Shown here piece by piece: positions 1-5,124 of a stretch of 7,438 nt of DNA. Under the pieces are notes generated by a model. The model ran no database searches, was not told where the DNA came from, and saw only the letters and a program-made list of their open reading frames with translations. The stretch lies in the NCBI GenBank assembly GCA_023462275.1, contig JAEWYD010000032.1:1-7438 (forward strand), given 5' to 3'. A program made the position numbers and the translations under genes. The stretch is from Actinomycetes bacterium. Lineage in GTDB: Bacteria > Actinomycetota > Actinomycetes > Actinomycetales > Cellulomonadaceae. Numbering within the stretch: position 1 is the first letter of the stretch; every line of letters starts with the position of its first letter.

Positions 1-342
1 GTCGTGTCGCTCACCGCGTTCCGCGACGACGACGGCGACCGGCCCGCCGTCGACGAGCTGCTGGGCGGGCCGCCGGCGCAGGTGCCGGACCGCTACGACG
101 CAGCGGACCCGATGCTGATCGGCGCGCCCGACTGCCGCACGATCCTGGTGCACGGCGCGGAGGACGACGAGGTGCCGGTGGCGGGGCCCCGTGCCTACGC
201 GGCAGCCCACCCCGGCGTCGAGCTCGTCGAGCTGCCCGCCACGGGCCACTCCGCCGTCGTCGACCCGGCGTCGGGTGCCTGGCCCGCGGTCCGCGACGCC
301 GTCCTGCGGGCCCTCGGCCGGGGGGACGCCGCTCCGCTGTAG
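1..342 (+). CDS. alpha/beta hydrolase, C-terminal part (5' end outside window)
   Basis: The frame is open from the first base and ends with TAG at 340-342, giving the last 113 residues of a longer protein. The segment ILVHGAEDDEVPV (residues 48-60 of the visible part) matches the strand and loop that carry the catalytic acid in alpha/beta hydrolases, with Asp55 or Asp56 as candidate. LPATGHSAVVDP (78-89) matches the loop carrying the catalytic histidine, His83. The nucleophile serine elbow would lie upstream, outside the window. Family knowledge says such proteins hydrolyse ester, amide or peptide bonds, and the DxxVP...GHxxxxDP pattern is common in dienelactone-hydrolase or prolyl-oligopeptidase-like members; the substrate cannot be told. 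A GTG at position 4 is in frame but is very unlikely to be the start, because a 112-residue product would lack the nucleophile. The gene converges on the M20 peptidase gene with a 43-bp gap. Confidence 0.8.
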   Translation, partial: VVSLTAFRDDDGDRPAVDELLGGPPAQVPDRYDAADPMLIGAPDCRTILVHGAEDDEVPVAGPRAYAAAHPGVELVELPATGHSAVVDPASGAWPAVRDAVLRALGRGDAAPL

Positions 343-370
343 CGAGACGTGCGCGTGGCGACGGCTCGCT
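341..370. terminator. weak hairpin between convergent genes
   Basis: AGCGAG (341-346) and CTCGCT (365-370) are perfectly complementary around an 18-nt loop that holds a small ACG/CGT pairing of its own (347-349 with 354-356). It begins at the hydrolase stop codon and lies 16 nt beyond the stop of the convergent M20 gene. There is no T-run on either side, as is usual in very GC-rich actinomycetes, so a termination role rests on position and pairing only. Confidence 0.3.
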
Positions 371-385
371 CCAGCGTGACCGCGG

Positions 386-1606
386 TCAGGCCTGGGCGAG
401 CCGGTCCAGCGCGAGGCCCGCGAGCACCGCGGCCGACAACGGCAGCGCCGACTCGTCGAACCGGGCCTGCGCCGAGTGGTTGTACGGCGCCGTCGCGGGG
501 TCGAGGCCGGCCGGCGTCGCGCCGACGAAGACGTACGCGCCCGGCACCCGCTCCAGGACGTAGGAGAAGTCCTCGGCGCCGGCGAGCGGCTGCGGCAGCG
601 TCGCGTAGTGCCCCGGCCCGGCTACCTCGCCGACCACGCGCTCGACCCGCGCCACCTCGTCGGCGTCGTTCACCGTCACGGGGTAGCCGCGGACGTACTC
701 GACGTCGGCGGTCATGCCGTGCGCGGCCGCGACGTGCTCGAACACCCGCGTGAGCCGCTCCGGCACGGCCGCGTGCGACGCCGGCGAGAACGTCCGCACG
801 GTGGCGGCGAGCTCGGCGGTGGCAGGGATGACGTTGTCGGTGGTCCCCGCGGCGATCCGGCCGACGGAGACCACCACGGGGTCGTGGGCGTCGAACTGCC
901 GCGTCACCGCGGTCTGGAGCGCCAGCACCATCTCGGCCGCCACCGGCACCGGGTCGGCCGCCAGGTGCGGCATCGAGCCGTGCCCCCCGCGCCCCCGCAC
1001 GGTGACGAACACCTGGTCCGCCGCCGCCATGAGCGTGCCCGGCCGCGCCGTCACCTGGCCTGACGGGAACAGCCCGGACGCCACGTGCACCCCGTACGCC
1101 GCCACCACACGCTCGCCCGCGGCATCGAGCACGCCCTCGTCGATCATCACGCGCGCGCCGTGCGGCCCCTCCTCGCCCGGCTGGAACATGAAGACCACGG
1201 AGCCGGCGATCTGCTCGCGGTGCGCCAGCAGCAGGCGGACCGCCCCGACGAGCCCGGCCACGTGCAGGTCGTGCCCGCACGCGTGCATGACGCCGTCGTG
1301 CTCGCTCGTGAACGGCTCGCCGGACTCCTCCGTCACCGGGAGAGCGTCCATGTCCCCGCGCAGCAGCACGGCCGGCCCCGGCCGGGCCCCGCGCAGCACG
1401 GCGGTCACGGAGCTGAGCCCCGTGCCGGTCGAGACCTCGAGGTCCAGCCCGGCGAGCGCCTCGAGCAGCCGGGCCTGCGTCTTCGGCAGGTCCAGGCCGA
1501 TCTCCGGGATGCGGTGCAGGTCGCGCCGCAGCGCGGACAGCTCCGGAAGGAGCGCCTGGGCCTCGGCGAGGAGGTCGGCCGGGACGGGGGGCTGGGCTGC
1601 GGTCAT
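386..1606 (-). CDS. M20 family metallopeptidase / amidohydrolase (M20D-like)
   Basis: A 406-residue cytosolic zinc-type hydrolase, the usual length for this family, which removes acyl groups from N-acyl amino acids or related amides (hippurate, indole-acetyl-amino acid type substrates). Visible marks in order: RRDLHRIPEIGLD near residues 27-39, typical of the M20D group; GDMDALPV (84-91); MHACGHD (107-113) giving metal ligands Cys110 and His112; PGEEGPHGA (143-151) with Glu145/Glu146 as catalytic base and ligand; His174 in YGVHV; the inserted lid/dimerisation domain beginning at GRGGHGSMPH (205-214); AEDFS (344-348); and C-terminal His377 in YNHSAQ. The start at 1606 was chosen because AAGGA lies 6 nt upstream and the family N-terminus begins there. 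The frame stays open to 1792, but that extension only translates the intergenic repeats. It is divergent from the GNAT gene. The exact substrate is not predictable. Confidence 0.93.
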   Translation of the reverse strand: MTAAQPPVPADLLAEAQALLPELSALRRDLHRIPEIGLDLPKTQARLLEALAGLDLEVSTGTGLSSVTAVLRGARPGPAVLLRGDMDALPVTEESGEPFTSEHDGVMHACGHDLHVAGLVGAVRLLLAHREQIAGSVVFMFQPGEEGPHGARVMIDEGVLDAAGERVVAAYGVHVASGLFPSGQVTARPGTLMAAADQVFVTVRGRGGHGSMPHLAADPVPVAAEMVLALQTAVTRQFDAHDPVVVSVGRIAAGTTDNVIPATAELAATVRTFSPASHAAVPERLTRVFEHVAAAHGMTADVEYVRGYPVTVNDADEVARVERVVGEVAGPGHYATLPQPLAGAEDFSYVLERVPGAYVFVGATPAGLDPATAPYNHSAQARFDESALPLSAAVLAGLALDRLAQA

Positions 1607-1612
1607 GTGGGG

Positions 1613-1617
1613 TCCTT
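1613..1617 (-). promoter_or_regulatory. ribosome binding site of the M20 gene
   Basis: AAGGA on the minus strand, 6 nt before the ATG at 1606. It decides the start against the upstream in-frame ATG at 1792, which has no comparable site. Confidence 0.65.
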
Positions 1618-1703
1618 GGGCGGCGGGGCGGCGCGGTCGGCGACCGGGCCAGTCAACCGCACGCCCGCCACCGGGCGCCTCCCACCCGCGACGCCCTCCC
1701 CGG

Positions 1704-1766
1704 AGTGGAACGTTGCGCGCGCACTTCGTTCCACTCTGACGACTCGAGCGGGCGCAACGTTCCACT
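1704..1766. repeat. cluster of three 19-bp repeats (palindrome plus extra arm)
   Basis: Copy A is AGTGGAACGTTGCGCGCGC (1704-1722, plus strand). Copy B lies on the minus strand at 1735-1717 and matches A at 16 of 19 positions. Copy C lies on the minus strand at 1766-1748 and matches A at 18 of 19, including an unbroken 15-bp inverted match (1704-1718 with 1752-1766). A and B overlap in a central GCGCGC, so together they form an imperfect 32-bp palindrome at 1704-1735. Arm A can therefore pair with B (32-nt hairpin) or with C (15-bp stem, 33-nt loop). The cluster lies between the divergent M20 and GNAT genes, about 100 nt from the former start and 75 nt from the latter. It could be an operator array or a member of a dispersed intergenic palindromic repeat family; the sequence alone does not decide. 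Confidence 0.85.
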
Positions 1767-1799
1767 GTGTGGGAGTGGGCGGGCGCGGCCACGCGAAAA

Positions 1800-1812
1800 G
1801 CCGTGCCACGGC
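1800..1812. promoter_or_regulatory. 13-bp palindrome upstream of the GNAT gene
   Basis: GCCGTG and CACGGC flank a single central C, a perfect inverted repeat ending 27 nt before the chosen GNAT start. Its place suggests an operator, but in sequence this GC-rich a 6-bp arm can arise by chance. No convincing promoter hexamers were found in the 1607-1839 gap. Confidence 0.25.
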
Positions 1813-1839
1813 CTCGGGCACGCGGCCATGCTGGCGAAC

Positions 1840-2613
1840 ATGATCACGATCCGCCCGGAGGACCCCGCCGACCATCGCGCCGTGGAGCTCCTGACCCGCG
1901 AGGCGTTCTGGGGCACCGAGATGCCGCGCTGCACGGAGCACCTGCTGGTGCGCCGGCTCCGCGAGGCGCCGTCGCTCGTACCCGAGCTGGACCTCGTGGC
2001 GGTGGACGACGGCGTCGTCGTCGGGCACGTGATCTACACGCGCGCGCAGGTGGTGGGATCCGACGGCGCGAGCGAGGTCCTGACCTTCGGCCCCCTGAGC
2101 GTCGTCCCCGAGCGGCAGGGGACCGGCGTCGGCTCCGCCCTCATGCGCCACACGCTCGCCGAGGCCGCCCGGCTGGGTCACCGCGCCGTCGTCGTCTACG
2201 GGCACCCGGACTACTACCCGCGCTTCGGCTTCGCGCGCGGGGCGGACGTCGGCATCACGGCTCCCGGCGGCGCGACCTTCGACGCGCTCATGGCGCGGGC
2301 GCTCGTGCCGGGCGGGCTCGACGGCGTGCGCGGCGAGTTCCACGAGGACGCGGCCTTCCAGGTCGACGCCGTCGACGCCGAGGCGTTCGACCTCGCCGAG
2401 TTCCCGCCCAAGGAGCCGGCCGCGCTCACGCCGCTCGAAGCGCTCGCGGGCGCCGTGCCCGACGACGTCCTCGCGGCCCTCGTCGCGACCGGCCTGCCGA
2501 ACCTGCAGATGGTGCGGCGGCTGAGCCGGCGCGAGCTGGCCGCGCTGCCGGGCGTGGGCGAGGCGGGGCGTGACGCCGTCCGAGCCGCGCTGCGCGCCCG
2601 CGGGCTCGCCTGA
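1840..2613 (+). CDS. GNAT N-acetyltransferase (YhbS-like) with C-terminal HhH / alpha-CTD-like domain
   Basis: A 257-residue protein predicted to transfer an acetyl group from acetyl-CoA to an unknown amine. Residues 1-165 form the GNAT fold: MITIRPEDPADH opening, strand GPLSVVPERQGTGVGSALM (84-102) with the acetyl-CoA pyrophosphate-binding loop QGTGVG (93-98), and GHPDYYPRFGF (121-131), a mark of YhbS-type members, followed by AFDLAEFPPKEP (182-193). Residues about 196-257 are an addition: a helix-hairpin-helix module with ELAALPGVGEAGRDAV (232-247) that aligns without gaps to the RNA polymerase alpha C-terminal domain. The start at 1840 (ATG) gives the standard family N-terminus; an ATG at 1828 adds four residues. 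Neither has a clear Shine-Dalgarno site. The frame is open back to 1705, but only through intergenic repeats. The gene is monocistronic, divergent from the M20 gene and convergent with the VOC gene. Confidence 0.9.
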   Translation: MITIRPEDPADHRAVELLTREAFWGTEMPRCTEHLLVRRLREAPSLVPELDLVAVDDGVVVGHVIYTRAQVVGSDGASEVLTFGPLSVVPERQGTGVGSALMRHTLAEAARLGHRAVVVYGHPDYYPRFGFARGADVGITAPGGATFDALMARALVPGGLDGVRGEFHEDAAFQVDAVDAEAFDLAEFPPKEPAALTPLEALAGAVPDDVLAALVATGLPNLQMVRRLSRRELAALPGVGEAGRDAVRAALRARGLA

Positions 2614-2629
2614 CGTCGCAGGTCAGGCG
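2607..2629 (+). terminator. hairpin overlapping the GNAT stop codon
   Basis: CGCCTGAC (2607-2614) and GTCAGGCG (2622-2629) form a perfect 8-bp stem with a 7-nt loop; the TGA stop lies inside the left arm. There is no T-tract. Its position at the gene end suggests termination or 3'-end protection of the GNAT mRNA. Confidence 0.5.
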
Positions 2630-2702
2630 GCTGGCCGGAGCTGCGCGGCGAGCGCGGCACCGCCCATCCACGCGAGCACCTCGCGCCGGCTCACCTCACG
2701 CA

Positions 2703-2753
2703 CCCGGCCACCGTGTCACGCCCCGCCGACGTCGGGAAGCACCGGTGGCCGGG
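2703..2753. terminator. 11-bp inverted repeat between convergent GNAT and VOC genes
   Basis: CCCGGCCACCG (2703-2713) and CGGTGGCCGGG (2743-2753) are perfectly complementary around a 29-nt loop that contains its own palindrome CGACGTCG (2727-2734). The structure starts 21 nt after the VOC gene stop codon on the minus strand and could serve both converging transcripts. Apart from this and the 2607-2629 hairpin I see nothing in the 2614-2774 gap. Confidence 0.5.
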
Positions 2754-2774
2754 CGCGCGCTCCGTGGCTCCGGC

Positions 2775-3176
2775 CTACTCCTCGCCGCGCCAGTGCGGGT
2801 TCTGGATGAGCCCGAGGACGTTGCCGAACGGGTCCACGACGGCGCCCGACACCCAGCCCTCGCCGCGTGCGGTCGGCGGCTCGAACACCGTCGCCCCCCG
2901 CGCGACCAAGTCCTCGACGGTGGCGCGGACGTCGTCGACGCTCCAGTAGACGTACTGGCCGCCGGGCTCGCGCCCCACCCGGCCGGGCAGGAACCGCGCG
3001 TCGACGATGCCGAACTCGTCGGCGTCGCGCCCGAGGCGCCACTCGAGGTAGCCGTCGCGCACGAAGTACGGCTCGACCCCGAGGAAAGCGGTGTACCAGG
3101 CGCGGGCCGCGCCCATGTCGTCGGCCTGGAAGTTGGAGGTGGCAAGGCCCTGCAGCGGGCTCGTGTTCGTGGTCAT
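2775..3176 (-). CDS. VOC family (glyoxalase/bleomycin-resistance-like) protein
   Basis: A 133-residue single-domain protein of the vicinal oxygen chelate fold. Visible: the first beta-alpha unit LATSNFQADDMGAARAWYTAF (11-31, typical of the first module), YVYWSVDDVRATVEDLVARG (75-94, the second module), and VVDPFGNVLGLIQNPHW (113-129), the usual closing segment. Family members bind or convert small molecules, often through a metal held by a first-strand His/Gln and a last-strand Glu. Here those places appear to be Ala12 and Gly122, so metal catalysis is doubtful and ligand binding or a different chemistry is possible. The start at 3176 gives the common MTTN...LQGLA N-terminus; an in-frame ATG at 3206 would add ten residues but run into the putative operator. 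No Shine-Dalgarno is seen; CATCCT lies at -12 to -7. It is divergent from the WYL regulator with 62 bp between starts. Confidence 0.87.
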   Translation of the reverse strand: MTTNTSPLQGLATSNFQADDMGAARAWYTAFLGVEPYFVRDGYLEWRLGRDADEFGIVDARFLPGRVGREPGGQYVYWSVDDVRATVEDLVARGATVFEPPTARGEGWVSGAVVDPFGNVLGLIQNPHWRGEE

Positions 3177-3193
3177 GGATCGAGGATGCAAGG

Positions 3194-3220
3194 GGAAAGT
3201 GCTCATCTTCTGACCACTTC
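3194..3220. promoter_or_regulatory. candidate operator in the VOC/WYL divergent region
   Basis: AAGTG (3197-3201) and CACTT (3215-3219) are inverted around 13 nt, and the flanking bases extend the match loosely (6 of 8). The repeat is centred at about 3208, near the middle of the 62-bp gap between the two divergent starts, where a regulator controlling both genes would be expected to bind. The short arms leave chance as a real alternative. Confidence 0.3.
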
Positions 3221-3238
3221 TCGTGCGAACCTCGTCAT

Positions 3239-4189
3239 GTGCGTGCCGACCGACTCGTGGCCGTGCTCCTGCTCATGCAGGCGCGCGGCCGGGTGACCGC
3301 TGCCGAGCTGGCGACCGAGCTCGAGGTGTCGGTCGCCACGGCGCGGCGTGACCTCGAGGCGCTCTCGACCGCCGGGATCCCGGTGTACCCGCAGCGCGGA
3401 CGTGGCGGCGGGTGGTCGCTGCTCGGCGGCGCGCGCACCGACCTCAGCGGGCTGTCGTCGGTCGAGATGCAGGCCCTGTTCTCGCTGGTGGGCCCCGCGG
3501 CGGCCGTCTCGCCCGATGCCCGGTCGGCGCTCCGCAAGCTCGTGCGGGCGCTGCCCGCGACGTTCCGGGAGCGCGCCGAGGCGGCGGCCGCGGCGGTCGT
3601 CGTCGAGACCGCGCGGTGGGGCGACGTCGTGCCGCCGACCGGTGAGGTGCTCGACACGCTGCGCTCGGCCGTCATCGAGCGGCGGGTGATCACCATGACG
3701 TACACGGGCCGCGAAGGGTCCCGGGCGCGCACGGCCGAGCCGTGGGGGCTGGTCGACAAGTCGGGGGTCTGGTACCTGATCGCCAGCACGCCCCGCGGCC
3801 GTCGCACGTTCCGCGTGGACCGCATGGCCGACGTCGTCGTCACCGACGCGGTCTTCACGCTGCCTCCGGAGTTCGACCTGGCGGAGGCGTGGGCGGAGGT
3901 CACCGACCAGCTCGAGGCCCGCCGGTCGGCGACGTCGGCCGACGTGACCCTGCCGGAGGCGCTCGTCGGCGCGTTCACCGGCACGCTCGGCGCGCGGCAC
4001 GTCGAGCGCGTCGGGGACGCCGGGAGCGGCCGGGCGCGCCTGCGGGTGTCCTCGAACACCCCGGCGATGCTCGCCCGGCAGCTGGCCGGCTGGGCGCCCG
4101 AGATCGAGGTGCTCGGTCCGCCGGGCGTGCGCGCCGAGCTCGCCGCGATCGGACACGATCTCGCCCGGCGGTACGGCGTCGAGGGGTGA
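3239..4189 (+). CDS. WYL-domain transcriptional regulator (YafY-like)
   Basis: A 316-residue cytosolic DNA-binding regulator of usual family length. Residues 1-55 form a winged helix-turn-helix: RADRLVAVLLLMQARGRVTA, then the recognition helix VSVATARRDLEALS (30-43), and a glycine-rich wing RGRGGG (53-58). The WYL domain covers about 138-205 and carries the name-giving WYL at 178-180 (GVWYLIAS) plus FRVDRM (191-196), thought in the family to form the ligand pocket. The C-terminal WCX-type extension covers about 230-312. The start is GTG at 3239, because this matches the conserved M-R-A-D-R-L opening; the frame runs open far upstream (to 2867) only as the opposite strand of the VOC gene. There is no Shine-Dalgarno; GAACCT sits at -12 to -7. 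It probably controls itself and the divergent VOC gene, and perhaps the downstream reductase. The ligand is unknown. Confidence 0.92.
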   Translation: MRADRLVAVLLLMQARGRVTAAELATELEVSVATARRDLEALSTAGIPVYPQRGRGGGWSLLGGARTDLSGLSSVEMQALFSLVGPAAAVSPDARSALRKLVRALPATFRERAEAAAAAVVVETARWGDVVPPTGEVLDTLRSAVIERRVITMTYTGREGSRARTAEPWGLVDKSGVWYLIASTPRGRRTFRVDRMADVVVTDAVFTLPPEFDLAEAWAEVTDQLEARRSATSADVTLPEALVGAFTGTLGARHVERVGDAGSGRARLRVSSNTPAMLARQLAGWAPEIEVLGPPGVRAELAAIGHDLARRYGVEG

Positions 4190-4233
4190 CCCGAGGGGCG
4201 TTGCGCAGGACGGCGGGTGGGGCCGGCACGCGT

Positions 4234-4239
4234 TAGCGT
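4234..4239 (+). promoter_or_regulatory. -10 hexamer of a probable leaderless aldo/keto reductase mRNA
   Basis: TAGCGT fits the actinobacterial -10 pattern TANNNT and ends 7 nt before the ATG at 4247, so transcription would begin at or within a base of the A of the start codon. No Shine-Dalgarno is present. No good -35 element is seen 16-19 nt upstream, which is common for such promoters. Confidence 0.5.
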
Positions 4240-4246
4240 CGTCGTC

Positions 4247-5071
4247 ATGCCTCTCCTCAACGACGGAACGTCCCTGCCCGACGTCGGCTTCGGCACCTAC
4301 CCGCTGCGCGGCGACGAGGGGACCGGCGCCGTCCTGAGCGCGCTGGACCTCGGCTACCGCCTCCTCGACACCGCGGTGAACTACCGCAACGAGGACGCCG
4401 TCGGGCGGGCGATCGCGCGCACCGCCGTGCCGCGCGAGGAGATCGTCGTGACGACGAAGCTGCCCGGCCGCGACCACGGCTACGACGAGACGCTGGGCTC
4501 GTTCGACCGATCGGCGGCTGCGCTCGGCCTCGACGTCATCGACCTGTACCTCATCCACTGGCCGAACCCGAGCGTCGACAAGTACGTCGACGCCTACCGC
4601 GCGATGGTGCGCCTGCGGGAGGAGGGGCGCGTGCGGTCCGTCGGCGTCTCGAACTTCACGCCGGAGTTCCTGCGCCGCGTCGCTGACGCGACCGGCGTGA
4701 TGCCCGCGGTCAACCAGGTGGAGCTGCACCCGTTCTTCCCGCAGGTCGAGCTCCGCGCCTTCCACGCCGAGCACGGCATCGTCACCGAGGCGTGGAGCCC
4801 GCTCGGCAAGGCCGCGCCCGTGAAGGAGGCGGGACCCGTGGTCGCCGCCGCCCGGGCGCACGGCGTGACCCCCGCGCAGGTGGTGCTGCGCTGGCACGTG
4901 CAGCTCGGCGTCGTGCCCATCCCGAAGTCCGGGAACCCCGGGCGGCAGCGCGAGAACCTCGACCTGGACGGGTTCGCCCTGTCCGACGCCGAGGTCGCCG
5001 CGATCACCGCCCTCGGCCGGCCCGACGGCCGGCTCTTCGGCGGCGACCCGACCACCCACGAGGAGATGTAG
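4247..5071 (+). CDS. aldo/keto reductase (2,5-diketo-D-gluconate reductase-like)
   Basis: A 274-residue cytosolic NADPH-dependent oxidoreductase, normal length for the bacterial AKR5-type group, predicted to reduce aldehydes or ketones to alcohols. The catalytic tetrad is complete: Asp41 and Tyr46 in LLDTAVNYRNED (39-50), Lys71 in VVTTKLPG (67-74), and His104 in DLYLIHWPNP (99-108). Other family marks are VRSVGVSNF (129-137), AVNQVELHPFFPQ (154-166) and the cofactor-phosphate loop VPIPKSGNPGRQREN (223-237). The start at 4247 is the ATG opening MPLLNDGTSLP, the standard N-terminus; a GTG at 4217 is in frame but would leave the -10 hexamer inside the gene. It follows the WYL regulator on the same strand after 57 bp and converges on the MMPL gene. 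The true substrate cannot be read; sugar-ketone or xenobiotic aldehyde reduction are both possible. Confidence 0.94.
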   Translation: MPLLNDGTSLPDVGFGTYPLRGDEGTGAVLSALDLGYRLLDTAVNYRNEDAVGRAIARTAVPREEIVVTTKLPGRDHGYDETLGSFDRSAAALGLDVIDLYLIHWPNPSVDKYVDAYRAMVRLREEGRVRSVGVSNFTPEFLRRVADATGVMPAVNQVELHPFFPQVELRAFHAEHGIVTEAWSPLGKAAPVKEAGPVVAAARAHGVTPAQVVLRWHVQLGVVPIPKSGNPGRQRENLDLDGFALSDAEVAAITALGRPDGRLFGGDPTTHEEM

Positions 5072-5073
5072 GG

Positions 5074-5124
5074 CGGCGGCCCCCCGCCGGGCGTCGGGCG
5101 CCGCGGCGGAGGGCCTTGCCAAGG
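5074..5124. terminator. G/C hairpins in the convergent AKR/MMPL gap
   Basis: Immediately after the AKR stop lies CGGCGG-CCCC-CCGCCG (5074-5089), a perfect 6-bp stem with a 4-nt loop. Its right arm can instead pair with CGGCGG at 5104-5109. A third small hairpin, CCTT-GCC-AAGG (5114-5124), abuts the MMPL stop codon. The whole 53-bp gap is thus structured and probably ends both converging transcripts, although no T-tract is present. Confidence 0.5.

Noticed and set aside
377..388. 12-bp perfect palindrome TGACCGCGGTCA at the end of the M20 gene.
   Set aside because: It lies inside the last codons and stop of a gene, has no loop for a hairpin and no promoter nearby, so chance in GC-rich DNA is the best reading.
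714..1739. Long plus-strand frames opposite the M20 gene.
   Set aside because: They are mirror frames of a gene with all M20 metal ligands; the predicted protein is Ser/Arg/Pro-rich and resembles nothing.
1774..1790. A possible fourth copy of the intergenic repeat, starting AGTGG.
   Set aside because: Beyond the first five bases it matches copy A no better than expected for this base composition.
1705..1839. N-terminal extensions of the GNAT gene (to 1705) and the M20 gene (to 1792).
   Set aside because: Both extensions translate the palindromic repeat region, overlap each other in antisense, and lie before the conserved N-termini of the two families.
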